DNA of 64,000 nucleotides from an uncultured Latescibacterota bacterium. GTDB lineage: Bacteria > Latescibacterota > UBA2968 > UBA8231. The position numbers were made by a program, and so were the translations under genes. Position 1 is the first letter of the stretch; each line of letters starts with the position of its first letter. The stretch spans positions 2,480,001-2,544,000 of the forward strand of contig OX638377.1 of the NCBI GenBank assembly GCA_951813615.1, given 5' to 3'. Below are positions 51,843-60,924 of the stretch, in pieces. The notes under the pieces were generated by a model. That model was not told where the DNA came from and ran no database searches. It saw only the letters and a program-made list of their open reading frames with translations.

Positions 51843-52792
51843 GCGACGTTCCCCTCCTCGAGGTGCTGGCCGGTATGGCGCACAAACACATCGTCGAGCG
51901 ACGGTGGGGCCAGCGACAGCGAGCGGATCTGGGAGCCAAAGCGTTGGAATACCTCGTCGAGACTGATGTCGCTTTTGAGTGGGATGCGCAGGTCTTGATC
52001 GACTACTAGGCCTTCTAGGCCCATGGCGCGGTGCAGTGCAGCTTGCAGCGCGGTCGCATCGTCGCTGCGCAATGTGAGGATTTCACGGCCCAATTGGCGC
52101 TGTAAGGCCCTTGGGGGGCCACAGACGAGTAGCTCCCCTTGGTGCAAAATGGCGACGCGGTCCGCGCGTTCGGCCTCGTCTAAGAGGTGGGTCGAGACCA
52201 CGACCGTGAGTTGTTCATCCTCCCTGATGGCTTCCACTTGGTTCCAGAACTCCTGACGCGCCACTGGATCGAGCCCGGCCGTCGGCTCGTCGAGCACGAG
52301 AATAGTCGGCGTTGGTAGCAGCGCCTTAGCCAATTCAACGCGCCGCCGCATACCCCCAGACAGCTTCTCCACCCGCTCGTTGCGCCGTTCCCACAAGCCG
52401 ACGACTTCCAGCAACTGTTGGCTGCGCTGGCGCACGGCGCGACGGCCCATGTCGTAGAGCAGACCCGCCATCCGCAAATTTTCGCCGACCGTCATTTTCC
52501 CGTCGAGCGCGGGATTCTGAAAGACGACTCCCAATTGGCGACGCACCGCAGCCGGATCGTGCCCCAAGAGCGCGCCGCCGACTTGCACTGTACCCGAGGT
52601 GGGCACTAGCGCGGTGGTTAGCACGCGCAAGAGAGTGGATTTACCGCTACCATTAGGCCCCAACAGGGCCATCGTCTCTCCGGAACAGATGTCGAGATTG
52701 ACCTCGTGGAGTGCGCGGCGGCCAGTTTTTTTGCGCGTACCTGCGTAGACGTGGGAAAGTTGCGAAATGCTGATGAGTATTTGGGGGTCCAA
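51839..52792 (-). CDS. ABC exporter ATPase (DrrA-like)
   Basis: A 317-aa ATPase. I start it at TTG 52792 (read as MDPQILISISQLSHVYAG), preceded by AGGAGA, instead of an ATG 38 codons upstream, which lacks a ribosome site. Walker A LLGPNGSGKST, the signature LSGGMRRRVELAKALL, Walker B ILVLDEPTAGLDP and the H-loop STHLLDEA are intact. The C-terminal domain (ILTLRSDDATALQAAL, DVFVRHTGQHLE) is the DrrA-type extension. It works with the downstream permease. Confidence 0.9.
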   Translation of the reverse strand: MDPQILISISQLSHVYAGTRKKTGRRALHEVNLDICSGETMALLGPNGSGKSTLLRVLTTALVPTSGTVQVGGALLGHDPAAVRRQLGVVFQNPALDGKMTVGENLRMAGLLYDMGRRAVRQRSQQLLEVVGLWERRNERVEKLSGGMRRRVELAKALLPTPTILVLDEPTAGLDPVARQEFWNQVEAIREDEQLTVVVSTHLLDEAERADRVAILHQGELLVCGPPRALQRQLGREILTLRSDDATALQAALHRAMGLEGLVVDQDLRIPLKSDISLDEVFQRFGSQIRSLSLAPPSLDDVFVRHTGQHLEEGNVA

Positions 52793-52899
52793 CGGAAATC
52801 TCCTGTAGCCGCTCCGCAAGGCCGGACGCGGTGAGGCGATAAGACAAAAAGTTGGGAAATTAACCGGATTCCCCGCTAGCGTCAAGAAAACAACCCAAA

Positions 52900-52928
52900 T
52901 TGACACTGGCTACCTTTTCTTATAATTT
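52900..52928 (+). promoter_or_regulatory. promoter for mltG
   Basis: TTGACA (52900-52905) and TAATTT (52923-52928), 17-base spacer; a perfect TATAAT also overlaps at 52921 but with a 15-base spacer. The leader to the ATG at 53064 would be about 130 bases. Confidence 0.6.
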
Positions 52929-53063
52929 TTTATCCTCAGTTGTGCTTGCAAAAAATACCCGATCCATACTTTTGCGCTACACCTTACGTTCGCAGCCCGC
53001 GTCCTCTATGGATGGGCACAAAACTCGGCACACCCGAATCACTTTTTAGGTAGGGCCGACGGT

Positions 53064-54095
53064 ATGTCAACTAAAGCCAAGTCTGCACGCTGGTACCGGG
53101 CGCTCTTATTCGTCGCGGCTATCGCCTTGGTGGGGACGGCGTTGCCGCTTGGAGCACTGTGGTATTTGAACCAACCGACCTACGAATATCCGGCGCGGCA
53201 AATCCACATCCCCCAGGGGGCGAGCGCCCGCTGGATCGGCCAGTTACTAGAGCGAGAAAACCTCATCCACAACGCACACGTCTTTGCTTGGACCGTCCGC
53301 TTCAAGGGCCTCGGTCATCAGCTCAAGGCCGGCACCTATCAGCTCGACGGTACCGGCACGACAGCCGCCATTGCCCAATCCCTGCTCAAGGCCCCCATCC
53401 AAACCCAACCCGCGACGATCCCCGAGGGCCTCAATCGCCACCAGATCGCAGGCCATCTTCAAGCAGCGGGTGTAGCCGACTCGGTCCGCTTTATCGCCGC
53501 TACCGAAGACCCGCGGCTCATCCGCCAACTCGGCGTGACCGCGCCCAGTCTCGAAGGCTATCTCTTCCCCGAGACGTACTTCTTCGACCTAAACGTCGAT
53601 GAACGCACCATCGCCACGCTCATGGTCGACCAGTTCCACCGCGTATTCGCCGACTCGCTGCACCAGCGGCTTGCGGAGCTCGGCCTCTCGCTGCACCAAG
53701 CTGTGACGCTGGCCTCCATCGTCGAGCGCGAGGCTGTGGCCGTCGAAGAACAGCCCATTATCTCCGGCGTCTTCCAGCGCCGCCTCAAGCTCAACCGCCG
53801 CCTCGAATCCTGCGCGACCATCAACTACGCGCTCGGTTCAAACAAGAAGCGACTGACCTACGCCGACTTGGAGGTGGATTCGCCCTTCAACACCTATCGC
53901 CACCACGGATTGCCCCCTGGCCCCATCAGCAACCCCGGCCGCACGGCCCTCTTCGCCGTGCTCTACCCCTCGGAAACCGAGTATCTCTACTTTGTCGCCC
54001 GCGGCGACGGCACCCACATCTTCAGCCGCACCAACAGGGAACACGAGCGAGCCAAGCGCCAAGTCAAGCTAGCCCAGCGCATGCAGACGAACTGA
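53064..54095 (+). CDS. mltG: endolytic murein transglycosylase MltG (YceG)
   Basis: A 343-aa inner-membrane enzyme that cuts nascent glycan strands. One N-terminal transmembrane helix (ALLFVAAIALVGTALPLGALWYL) leads to a LysM-like segment (IHIPQGASARWIGQLLERENL) and the YceG domain (about 100-340). ASIVEREAVAVEEQP contains the catalytic Glu, and DSPFNTYRHHGLPPGPISNPG is the family C-terminal motif. It is the first gene of mltG-helicase-mtaB-miaB; the helicase ATG is two bases after its stop. Confidence 0.95.
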   Translation: MSTKAKSARWYRALLFVAAIALVGTALPLGALWYLNQPTYEYPARQIHIPQGASARWIGQLLERENLIHNAHVFAWTVRFKGLGHQLKAGTYQLDGTGTTAAIAQSLLKAPIQTQPATIPEGLNRHQIAGHLQAAGVADSVRFIAATEDPRLIRQLGVTAPSLEGYLFPETYFFDLNVDERTIATLMVDQFHRVFADSLHQRLAELGLSLHQAVTLASIVEREAVAVEEQPIISGVFQRRLKLNRRLESCATINYALGSNKKRLTYADLEVDSPFNTYRHHGLPPGPISNPGRTALFAVLYPSETEYLYFVARGDGTHIFSRTNREHERAKRQVKLAQRMQTN

Positions 54096-54097
54096 GG

Positions 54098-56314
54098 ATG
54101 TCCATACTCGACGCCCTCAATCCAGTGCAACGCCGCGCAGCCGAGGCCGCGGGCGGCCCGCTATTGATTCTCGCCGGGGCCGGCTCGGGCAAGACCCGCG
54201 TACTCACCCATCGCATCGCTTTCCTCATCGAAGAAGTCGGTGTGCCCCCGTGGCGCATTCTCGCCGCGACCTTTACCAACAAGGCTGCGGGCGAAATGCG
54301 CGAGCGCATCGAGCAACTCGTCGGGCCGGCGGCCAACGAGCTGTGGATCGGCACTTTCCACTCGATCTGTGCGCGCATCCTGCGCCGCCAAGCCGAGGGG
54401 TTTGGTCTAGATCCCAACTTCTCCATCTACGACGAAGACGACCGCCGCGCCACCATCCGCCGCGTTCTCGACGCCCACCAGATCGACGAGCGCGACCTCG
54501 CCCCGCGCGCGGTCGTCAGCCAAATCAGCCGCGCCAAGAACGCCATGCTCGATCCGGTGGAATTCGCGCACCAAGCGAACGAGCACCAGCGGCAAATCGC
54601 CGAACTCTACGCCGGCTACGAACGCGAACTGCGTCGCAACCAAGCCCTTGATTTCGACGACTTGCTCATCGAGGTCGTGCGCCAATTCGAGCGCCACCCG
54701 GACATTCTACAAACCTACCAAGAGCGCTTTGAACACCTGCTCGTCGATGAATACCAAGACACCAATCGGCCCCAGTACTTGCTCTGCCGCCAGCTAGCGG
54801 CGCTCCACCGCAACATCTGCGTGGTCGGGGATGACGACCAGTCGATCTATCAATTTCGCGGTGCCGACATCCGCAACATTCTCGATTTTGAGCGCGACTA
54901 CCCAGACGCCCGTAGCGTGCGGCTGGAGCAAAACTATCGCTCTACCGGCCGCATCCTCGCCGCGGCCAATGCCGTCATCAGCCACAACCAAGGCCGCAAG
55001 GGCAAAGAGCTGTGGACGGACGGCCCCGAGGGCGACCCAGTCGCGGTCGTCGAATGCGATTCGGACCGCCGCGAGGCCCGCCACGTCGTCGACGCCATCC
55101 GCCGCTATGACCGCTTGGGCCGCTACGGCCTTGGAGATGCCGCGGTGCTCTACCGCACCAACGCCCAGTCGCGGCCCTTTGAAGAGGAGTTGCAACGCGC
55201 CCGTCTCCCCTATGTAATCGTCGGGGGCATCCGCTTTTACGATCGCCGAGAAATCCGGGACTTGCTGTCCTATTTGCGCCTGTTGGTCAACCCGGCCGAC
55301 GATATTGCCCTGCGCCGCATCATCAATACACCCCGCCGAGGCATTGGCAATACCTCCCTCGACCGCTTGCAGGCTTTCGCCCAAGCCCAGGACTGGAGCC
55401 TCTCTACGGCACTTGAGCACCTCGACGACGTACCCAACCTCAGCGGCCGCGCACAAAAAAGCCTCGCGGCCTTCGCCGAACTGATCGGCGAGCTGATGGC
55501 AGCTACCGAGGCACTCTCCCTGCCCGAGTTGGGCTTTGCCGTCGTCGAAAAAAGTGGGTACCGCGCCATGCTCGCGGCTGAAAACACCCCGGAAGCCGAG
55601 GCACGCTTGCAGAATATCGACCAGCTACTGGCCGATATGACCGAGTTTGCCGACGAGAACCCAGACTCGACGTTAGCGACCTATCTCGAAGAAAAGTCAC
55701 TGCTGACCTCGGCGGACGAAAGCGACAACGATGGCAACGCCATTACCTTGATGACCCTGCACGGTGCCAAGGGGCTAGAGTTTCCCTTGGTCTTTGTCTG
55801 CGGCCTCGAAGAAAACCTCTTTCCCACAGGGCGGGCCGTCGACGATCCCGAGCCCCAAGCCATTGAAGAGGAGCGTCGGCTCTGCTACGTGGGCATGACC
55901 CGGGCGCAAGAACAACTCAGCCTCACCTATGCCCTGTCCCGCTATGCGTACGGGAAACTGCTTTCAACCGAACCCTCGCGGTTTTTAAGCGAAGTCCCCG
56001 CCGAGCTGACGGCTCAGAGCTATGAGGTGGAGCGCGGCGTTGCCCGCGCGCGGCAACGCGTCGGTCCACCGCCCCGCAAAAAGGCCCCCCAAGGCGTCCA
56101 CTACGAACCGGATTCCGAGCAGTCGCCCGGCTTCGACGAGTTTGTCGCCCAAGACGACTTCCTCGCAATTGGCCAGTGGGTACGCCACCCCCAATGGGGG
56201 CGCGGCCAGATCGTCAGCCGCGAAGGGCACGGCGAAAAGATGAAGCTCTCCATCCGCTTTGGGACGCGGACCAAACGCATCGCCGTCGCGTACGCCCAGC
56301 TCGAACCCGCCTGA
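54098..56314 (+). CDS. pcrA: superfamily 1 DNA helicase, UvrD/PcrA type
   Basis: A 738-aa 3'-5' helicase for repair and removal of RecA or stalled complexes. NPVQRRAAEAAGGPLLILAG precedes Walker A AGAGSGKTRVL. TFTNKAAGEMRERI, FHSICARILR, VDEYQDTNRPQY, GDDDQSIYQFRGAD, TLMTLHGAKGLEFPLVFVCG and YVGMTRAQEQL are motifs Ia to VI in order. The C-terminal Tudor-like tail (VRHPQWGRGQIVSREGHGEK) is that of UvrD/PcrA, used to bind RNA polymerase. RecB-type features are absent. The symbol could equally be uvrD. Confidence 0.94.
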   Translation: MSILDALNPVQRRAAEAAGGPLLILAGAGSGKTRVLTHRIAFLIEEVGVPPWRILAATFTNKAAGEMRERIEQLVGPAANELWIGTFHSICARILRRQAEGFGLDPNFSIYDEDDRRATIRRVLDAHQIDERDLAPRAVVSQISRAKNAMLDPVEFAHQANEHQRQIAELYAGYERELRRNQALDFDDLLIEVVRQFERHPDILQTYQERFEHLLVDEYQDTNRPQYLLCRQLAALHRNICVVGDDDQSIYQFRGADIRNILDFERDYPDARSVRLEQNYRSTGRILAAANAVISHNQGRKGKELWTDGPEGDPVAVVECDSDRREARHVVDAIRRYDRLGRYGLGDAAVLYRTNAQSRPFEEELQRARLPYVIVGGIRFYDRREIRDLLSYLRLLVNPADDIALRRIINTPRRGIGNTSLDRLQAFAQAQDWSLSTALEHLDDVPNLSGRAQKSLAAFAELIGELMAATEALSLPELGFAVVEKSGYRAMLAAENTPEAEARLQNIDQLLADMTEFADENPDSTLATYLEEKSLLTSADESDNDGNAITLMTLHGAKGLEFPLVFVCGLEENLFPTGRAVDDPEPQAIEEERRLCYVGMTRAQEQLSLTYALSRYAYGKLLSTEPSRFLSEVPAELTAQSYEVERGVARARQRVGPPPRKKAPQGVHYEPDSEQSPGFDEFVAQDDFLAIGQWVRHPQWGRGQIVSREGHGEKMKLSIRFGTRTKRIAVAYAQLEPA

Positions 56315-56383
56315 ATCGCCCATTGCCCCAGAGAGGGCCAAGCTTTAAGTTTTATAGTCTATCTCGTTTTTCTTGACGGACTT

Positions 56384-57709
56384 ATGGGCACTCCAATATC
56401 AATATCCGAAAACGCGCGCGTGGCCCTGCAAAACGTGGGTTGCAAGCTCAATGCCTACGAAGTAGAAGCGCTCGCCCATCGCCTGACCGAGCGCGGCTAT
56501 GCAATCGTGCCCTTCGGCTCTGAGGCCGATGTGTACGTGGTCAATACCTGTACAGTCACCGGCGCGGGCGATGCGGACTCGCGCAAGGCCGTGCGCCGCG
56601 CCCGGCGACGCAATCCAAACGCCGAGATCGTCGCCACCGGCTGCTATGCCCAGCGGCGGCCAGCAGATCTCACCGAGGCCGGTGCCGACTTGGTCGTGGG
56701 TAACGGCCAGAAGGCCCAGCTCGTCGAACTGCTCGAAGCGCATCTAGCGGGTGCCGAGCCCCCTGCGCCCTCAGCAATGAGGCCGCGCACCGAGCAATTT
56801 CTCGCCATTGACGGCGCAGTGCCCCAAGGTCGCACGCGCGGCAGCCTGCAAATCCAAGACGGCTGCGACGAACACTGCACCTATTGCATCATCCCGACGG
56901 TGCGAGGGCACAGCGCGAGCCGCCCCGCCGCCGAAGTCGTCGCCCAAGCTCAGCGCATGGTCTCGGCTGGCTACCGCGAGCTCGCCCTGACCGGCGTCCA
57001 CACGGGTCGCTACGGATTCGACCAAGGCCAGCCCGAAGCCCTCGTCGAGTTGCTCGAAGCACTGGAGCAAATCGACGGCTTGGAGCGCATCCGTCTTAAC
57101 TCCATTGAGCCGGGTTATGTCAACGACGCGCTGATCGACCAAGCCGCAGCTTCCCCGGCGATCTGCCGCCACTTCCACGTGCCTTTGCAAAGCGGCGACG
57201 ACCACATTCTCAAGCGCATGGGGCGGCGCTATACCCGTGCCTATTACGCCGAGCGGATCGAGCGAATCGCCAGCCGCATCCCCGATTGTGCCATTGGTGC
57301 CGACGTCATGGTCGGCTTCCCCGGAGAAACCGACGCGCATTTTGCCCAGACTCGCGCCTTGTTGGCCGACCTGCCGCTGACGTACCTCCACGTCTTTCCG
57401 TTCTCCCAGCGCGAAGGCACCCCGGCCGAGCGCCTACCCGATCACCAAGACGCTGCCGTCAAAAAGGAGCGTTCACAAGCGCTCATCGCCCTCAGCGCAG
57501 CCAAGCGACTCGCTTTCCACCAGCGCTTTGTCGGCCGTTCGCTCCGAGTCCTTGCCGAAGGGCGATCCGATCCGGCCACTGGCTTGCAGGTTGGCTTGAG
57601 CGACAACTACGTTAAGGTGCTCTTCACCGGCTCGGCCGAGCCCAACGAGTTCGTGGACGTGCAAATCGAGCAAGTCCGCGAAGAGCTAACTTTTGGAGCG
57701 CGCCGATGA
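56384..57709 (+). CDS. mtaB: tRNA t6A37 methylthiotransferase MtaB
   Basis: A 441-aa radical-SAM enzyme that turns t6A37 into ms2t6A in ANN-decoding tRNAs. The N-terminal cluster cysteines are in QNVGCKLNAYE, NTCTVTGAGDADS and ATGCYAQ. The radical-SAM motif is DGCDEHCTYCIIPTVRG. VPLQSGDDHILKRMGRRYTR and a TRAM-like tail follow. QNVGCKLN and NTCTVT mark MtaB rather than MiaB or RimO. It overlaps miaB by 4 bases (ATGA), so two related tRNA thiolation enzymes are coupled. Confidence 0.9.
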   Translation: MGTPISISENARVALQNVGCKLNAYEVEALAHRLTERGYAIVPFGSEADVYVVNTCTVTGAGDADSRKAVRRARRRNPNAEIVATGCYAQRRPADLTEAGADLVVGNGQKAQLVELLEAHLAGAEPPAPSAMRPRTEQFLAIDGAVPQGRTRGSLQIQDGCDEHCTYCIIPTVRGHSASRPAAEVVAQAQRMVSAGYRELALTGVHTGRYGFDQGQPEALVELLEALEQIDGLERIRLNSIEPGYVNDALIDQAAASPAICRHFHVPLQSGDDHILKRMGRRYTRAYYAERIERIASRIPDCAIGADVMVGFPGETDAHFAQTRALLADLPLTYLHVFPFSQREGTPAERLPDHQDAAVKKERSQALIALSAAKRLAFHQRFVGRSLRVLAEGRSDPATGLQVGLSDNYVKVLFTGSAEPNEFVDVQIEQVREELTFGARR

Positions 57710-59088
57710 ACTTGCCTCTCCTTGAGACGACCGAATACCAGCCCGTGGCAACGCGCCCCGGTCCAGCGGGCCGCCGCGTGTACATCGAGACCTACGGCTG
57801 CCAGATGAACGTAGCCGACAGCGAGCTTGTAGCCAGTATTCTCGCCGACGCCGGATTTCAGATTACGGAACAAGCCGAGCAGGCCGACATCATCCTGCTC
57901 AATACCTGCGCGGTGCGCGAGCACGCCGAGGAGCGGGTCATTGGCCGCGTCAGCCAGCTCAACGGTCTCCGCGCCCACCGGCCCAACCTCACCTTGGGCA
58001 TCCTCGGCTGCATGGCTCAACATCTGAGCAAAACCCTGCCGGACCGCGCTCCTTTCGTCGATTTGGTCATGGGGCCGGACTCCTACCGCCGCCTGCCCCA
58101 GCTTCTCTCCCAATCCAGCGACGACGCGCTCCTAGACGTGCGGCTCGACCGCTCCGAAAATTACAGCGGCGTCCACCCCCAGCGCACAACCGGTACCAAT
58201 GCTTGGGTGACCATCATCCGCGGGTGCGACAAGTTCTGCACTTTCTGCATTGTGCCCTTTGTGCGCGGCCGGGAGCGCAGCGTGGCTGCTGACCAGATTG
58301 TTCGCCAAGTTCAACACATTGCTGCTGAGGGATTTAAGGAAGTTACCTTACTAGGCCAAACCGTTAATTCCTACCGCGCCGACGATGTGGATTTCGCCGA
58401 TCTCTTGCGGCAGGTCAGCCAAGTCGAGGGCATTGAGCGGGTCCGCTTCACCTCGCCCTATCCGGTCGATTTTACCGACCGTGTGATCGACGCCATGGCC
58501 GAGGTCGGCCCGGTGTGCCCGAGCCTGCACCTGCCAGTCCAAAGCGGCTCGGACGAACAACTCGCCCGCATGCGTCGCGGGTACACGGTTGATCAATACC
58601 GACAGCTCGTGCACAAGCTGCGCGCCGCCCTGCCCGACCTCGCCCTGACAACCGACATCATCACCGGCTTTTGTGGCGAGACCGACGCAGACTTCCGCCA
58701 GACTTGCGATCTAATGGAAGAGATCCGCTACGACTCGGCTTTTATGTTTAAATACTCGGAGCGCGAAGGCACGTACGCCCACAAGAAGCTACCCGACGAT
58801 GTCCCCCAAGCCGTCAAAGGCGAGCGTCTCCAGCACATCATTGCCCTACAAGAGGGGATCTCGCGCCAGATCAACCAGCAGCAAGTCGGTCGCACGGTCG
58901 AAGTCCTCGTCGAAGGCCCATCCAAGCGGCCAGCCGCCGATGGCCAGCCCCGCTACTACGGCCGCACCCCACAGGGCAAGACGGCGATTTTCCCACAATT
59001 AGCAGCGAGCAACGAACTCGTAGCCGTCCACATCGCCCGCACCACCTCGCACACCCTCTTTGGCGACCGAATCGACGACGCTGCATAA
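57706..59088 (+). CDS. miaB: tRNA-2-methylthio-N6-dimethylallyladenosine synthase MiaB
   Basis: A 460-aa radical-SAM methylthiotransferase for i6A37 in tRNAs reading UNN codons. IETYGCQMNVADSELV, NTCAVREHAEERV and LGCMAQHLSK carry the auxiliary-cluster cysteines. RGCDKFCTFCIVPFVRGRERS has the SAM cluster. VTLLGQTVNSY and LHLPVQSGSDEQLARMRRGY are the family signatures. A C-terminal TRAM domain ends the protein. It is the last gene of the mltG operon. Confidence 0.95.
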   Translation: MNLPLLETTEYQPVATRPGPAGRRVYIETYGCQMNVADSELVASILADAGFQITEQAEQADIILLNTCAVREHAEERVIGRVSQLNGLRAHRPNLTLGILGCMAQHLSKTLPDRAPFVDLVMGPDSYRRLPQLLSQSSDDALLDVRLDRSENYSGVHPQRTTGTNAWVTIIRGCDKFCTFCIVPFVRGRERSVAADQIVRQVQHIAAEGFKEVTLLGQTVNSYRADDVDFADLLRQVSQVEGIERVRFTSPYPVDFTDRVIDAMAEVGPVCPSLHLPVQSGSDEQLARMRRGYTVDQYRQLVHKLRAALPDLALTTDIITGFCGETDADFRQTCDLMEEIRYDSAFMFKYSEREGTYAHKKLPDDVPQAVKGERLQHIIALQEGISRQINQQQVGRTVEVLVEGPSKRPAADGQPRYYGRTPQGKTAIFPQLAASNELVAVHIARTTSHTLFGDRIDDAA

Positions 59089-59498
59089 CCTCTGACACGG
59101 CCTCAAAAGAGTTTGACATTTCTGTAAGCCTTGTGTTTCTTAGGCTTCCAGCCTTGAAGCGGCACCGGCAGTTTTCCCCTCCCCCGTCGGAGGCCGCACT
59201 GGAAGATGGCAATCAATCCACTATGTGAGATGCCATCACCGCAAATAGCATCTAGTGCCTTGGCCACATCCGACTTCCAGTCCCGAGATGTCGCCGGTAT
59301 CTATTCATAAGACGCACGGTACCCCCTCGAGTACCCCTCCCTGTTGTTCCACTATTAGGCTATAAGTCTCAAAAGTTCCCAGCGGTTGGCACGGATCTAA
59401 ACTGCCCAAGTCGTCGGGAAACAGGCGATTTTTTCTGCCTTGGTCTCGCCTAAAGGCGAAGCCAAATTGCCTCCTTTCCTTTTGCCCTGGGACTGTTT
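59089..59498. other. 410-base gap after miaB
   Basis: No gene was seen. Near 59440-59466 TTGG-TCTCGCC-TAAA-GGCGA-AG-CCAA forms a hairpin with a small internal loop in front of the orphan gene, perhaps a leader structure. It matched no riboswitch consensus that I know, and no T tract follows at once. An AAGCCT/AGGCTT hairpin at about 59125-59150 is weak. Confidence 0.4.
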
Positions 59499-60797
59499 AT
59501 GACAACGGCAGACGCAGCTATCGATCGCAATCTGCGTCCGCCATTATGCTCGTTTCGGTTCTCTACAAGCCGATCTAACTCAACCCAGTCTTATGAGACG
59601 AAACTAGAAACTGAGGGTAAATTGAAAAGTGCTGTCTCTACAATAAGCATCCTGCCTGAACCTCTAAACCAAGGAGATTTCAAGACAAAAATCTTGCTGC
59701 TTTTAGTCGCATGTATCGGATTTTCTTGCACAGAACACGGGAATCCGCTAGCACTCATTAGCATACCCGCCGGCAAAGTCAAGGTGAATTCGGACGCCGG
59801 CGAATGCCTCGCCATATCTTGGACTTGCGACACGGAAGTCGATTCCGTGTGGACGGTCTTCTATGGATCGGACTATCGGTTCCAAGCCCACGGCGACAGC
59901 GTTCTGTTTTCGCATTATATGGACGGTACAAGTAAAAAACAATATTGGGCATCAGAAACTTCAACCCGCTTGGAGAGGGTTCGATCTGGTTTCCGGTCAG
60001 GTGATGGAACCTGTGGTATCTGGAGCGAAGCCATCGACAATGATTCCTCTGTGGTGCGTATCTACAAAGGAGATGTGGGCCACTTGTACAGAGACACGTC
60101 TTCTGCCAGATATGTGCTGTCAGCAGACGATGAGGACTATCCCATCGCCTATGTGCAAGCAGACGGAGATGTGAACCACCGCGATTTTTTGAGTGTGCAC
60201 CATCGCAACGATCCGAGGCCGGCCGATCTGGTAGAAATAGGCGACAATCCTACAAGGGCCTACTACCTTCCGGTTAATTTTAATGCCGCTGCGCTCGATA
60301 CGCTTACAAACATACCCCAAGACGACCGGCCTTATTTGGAGGATTCTATATGCTCGGGTGATGAATGTCCTGAGTGGACGGAGCCGATTTGTCCGTCTGA
60401 CGAGGAAGAAGTTGTCGTTCAAGATACCTCTACCCCAGAAAACAGCTCTGCTACTGAATCGTCTGCGTCTCAAGCGTCTACAACTACAACTACAACTGCA
60501 ACTGCAACCGACCCCGAACCTATAACTGAAACCGAAACCGAAACCGAAATCGTGTGTTCCGTGACTGGCGATCAGATTAGGGCGGTAACGAGATTTTATA
60601 GTTTCGAGCTCATTAATGGGATATACCGGGGATCCTCAGTTGAATTCAACGACTATGCTGATGATTGTTGGTTTCCTCATTCTTGTAACGACGGCCAAGT
60701 GGGAGGATGTGTAAGGATGGATAGGGATCCTCAACCTGGACCTAATTCTGACATAGCTTCTTATGTTCATATGTGGAGTTGCTTTGATTGCCAATAA
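59499..60797 (+). CDS. orphan exported protein with Thr/Glu low-complexity segment
   Basis: I do not recognise this 432-aa protein. The ATG at 59499 gives about 60 residues before a hydrophobic, lipoprotein-like segment (KTKILLLLVACIGFSCTEHG). The real start may lie nearer that segment, where CCAAGGAG is seen but no standard start codon follows. The body has many cysteines (WTCDTE, GTCGIW, SICSGDECPEW, WSCFDCQ). A low-complexity run at about 310-350 (TTTTTTATATDPEPITETET) is encoded by simple triplet and hexamer repeats. The G+C content is visibly lower than in its neighbours, which suggests acquisition or a fast-evolving surface protein. Confidence 0.55.
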   Translation: MTTADAAIDRNLRPPLCSFRFSTSRSNSTQSYETKLETEGKLKSAVSTISILPEPLNQGDFKTKILLLLVACIGFSCTEHGNPLALISIPAGKVKVNSDAGECLAISWTCDTEVDSVWTVFYGSDYRFQAHGDSVLFSHYMDGTSKKQYWASETSTRLERVRSGFRSGDGTCGIWSEAIDNDSSVVRIYKGDVGHLYRDTSSARYVLSADDEDYPIAYVQADGDVNHRDFLSVHHRNDPRPADLVEIGDNPTRAYYLPVNFNAAALDTLTNIPQDDRPYLEDSICSGDECPEWTEPICPSDEEEVVVQDTSTPENSSATESSASQASTTTTTTATATDPEPITETETETEIVCSVTGDQIRAVTRFYSFELINGIYRGSSVEFNDYADDCWFPHSCNDGQVGGCVRMDRDPQPGPNSDIASYVHMWSCFDCQ

Positions 60798-60924
60798 CGC
60801 GACCATGTCGTCCGTTACCTCTTATGAACCCGCGCGCGCTTGCGTCAATCGCTGTTTGTCATCCCCCCTAAACCTTCTATCTTAATTGGGTCGATTCTTA
60901 CTTTTTTTTCACCGAAAGGCCCCT

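Noticed and set aside
59400-59498. Riboswitch in front of the orphan gene
   Set aside because: There is a hairpin, but I could not match it to the GEMM, cobalamin, TPP or FMN consensus; no anti-terminator is visible.
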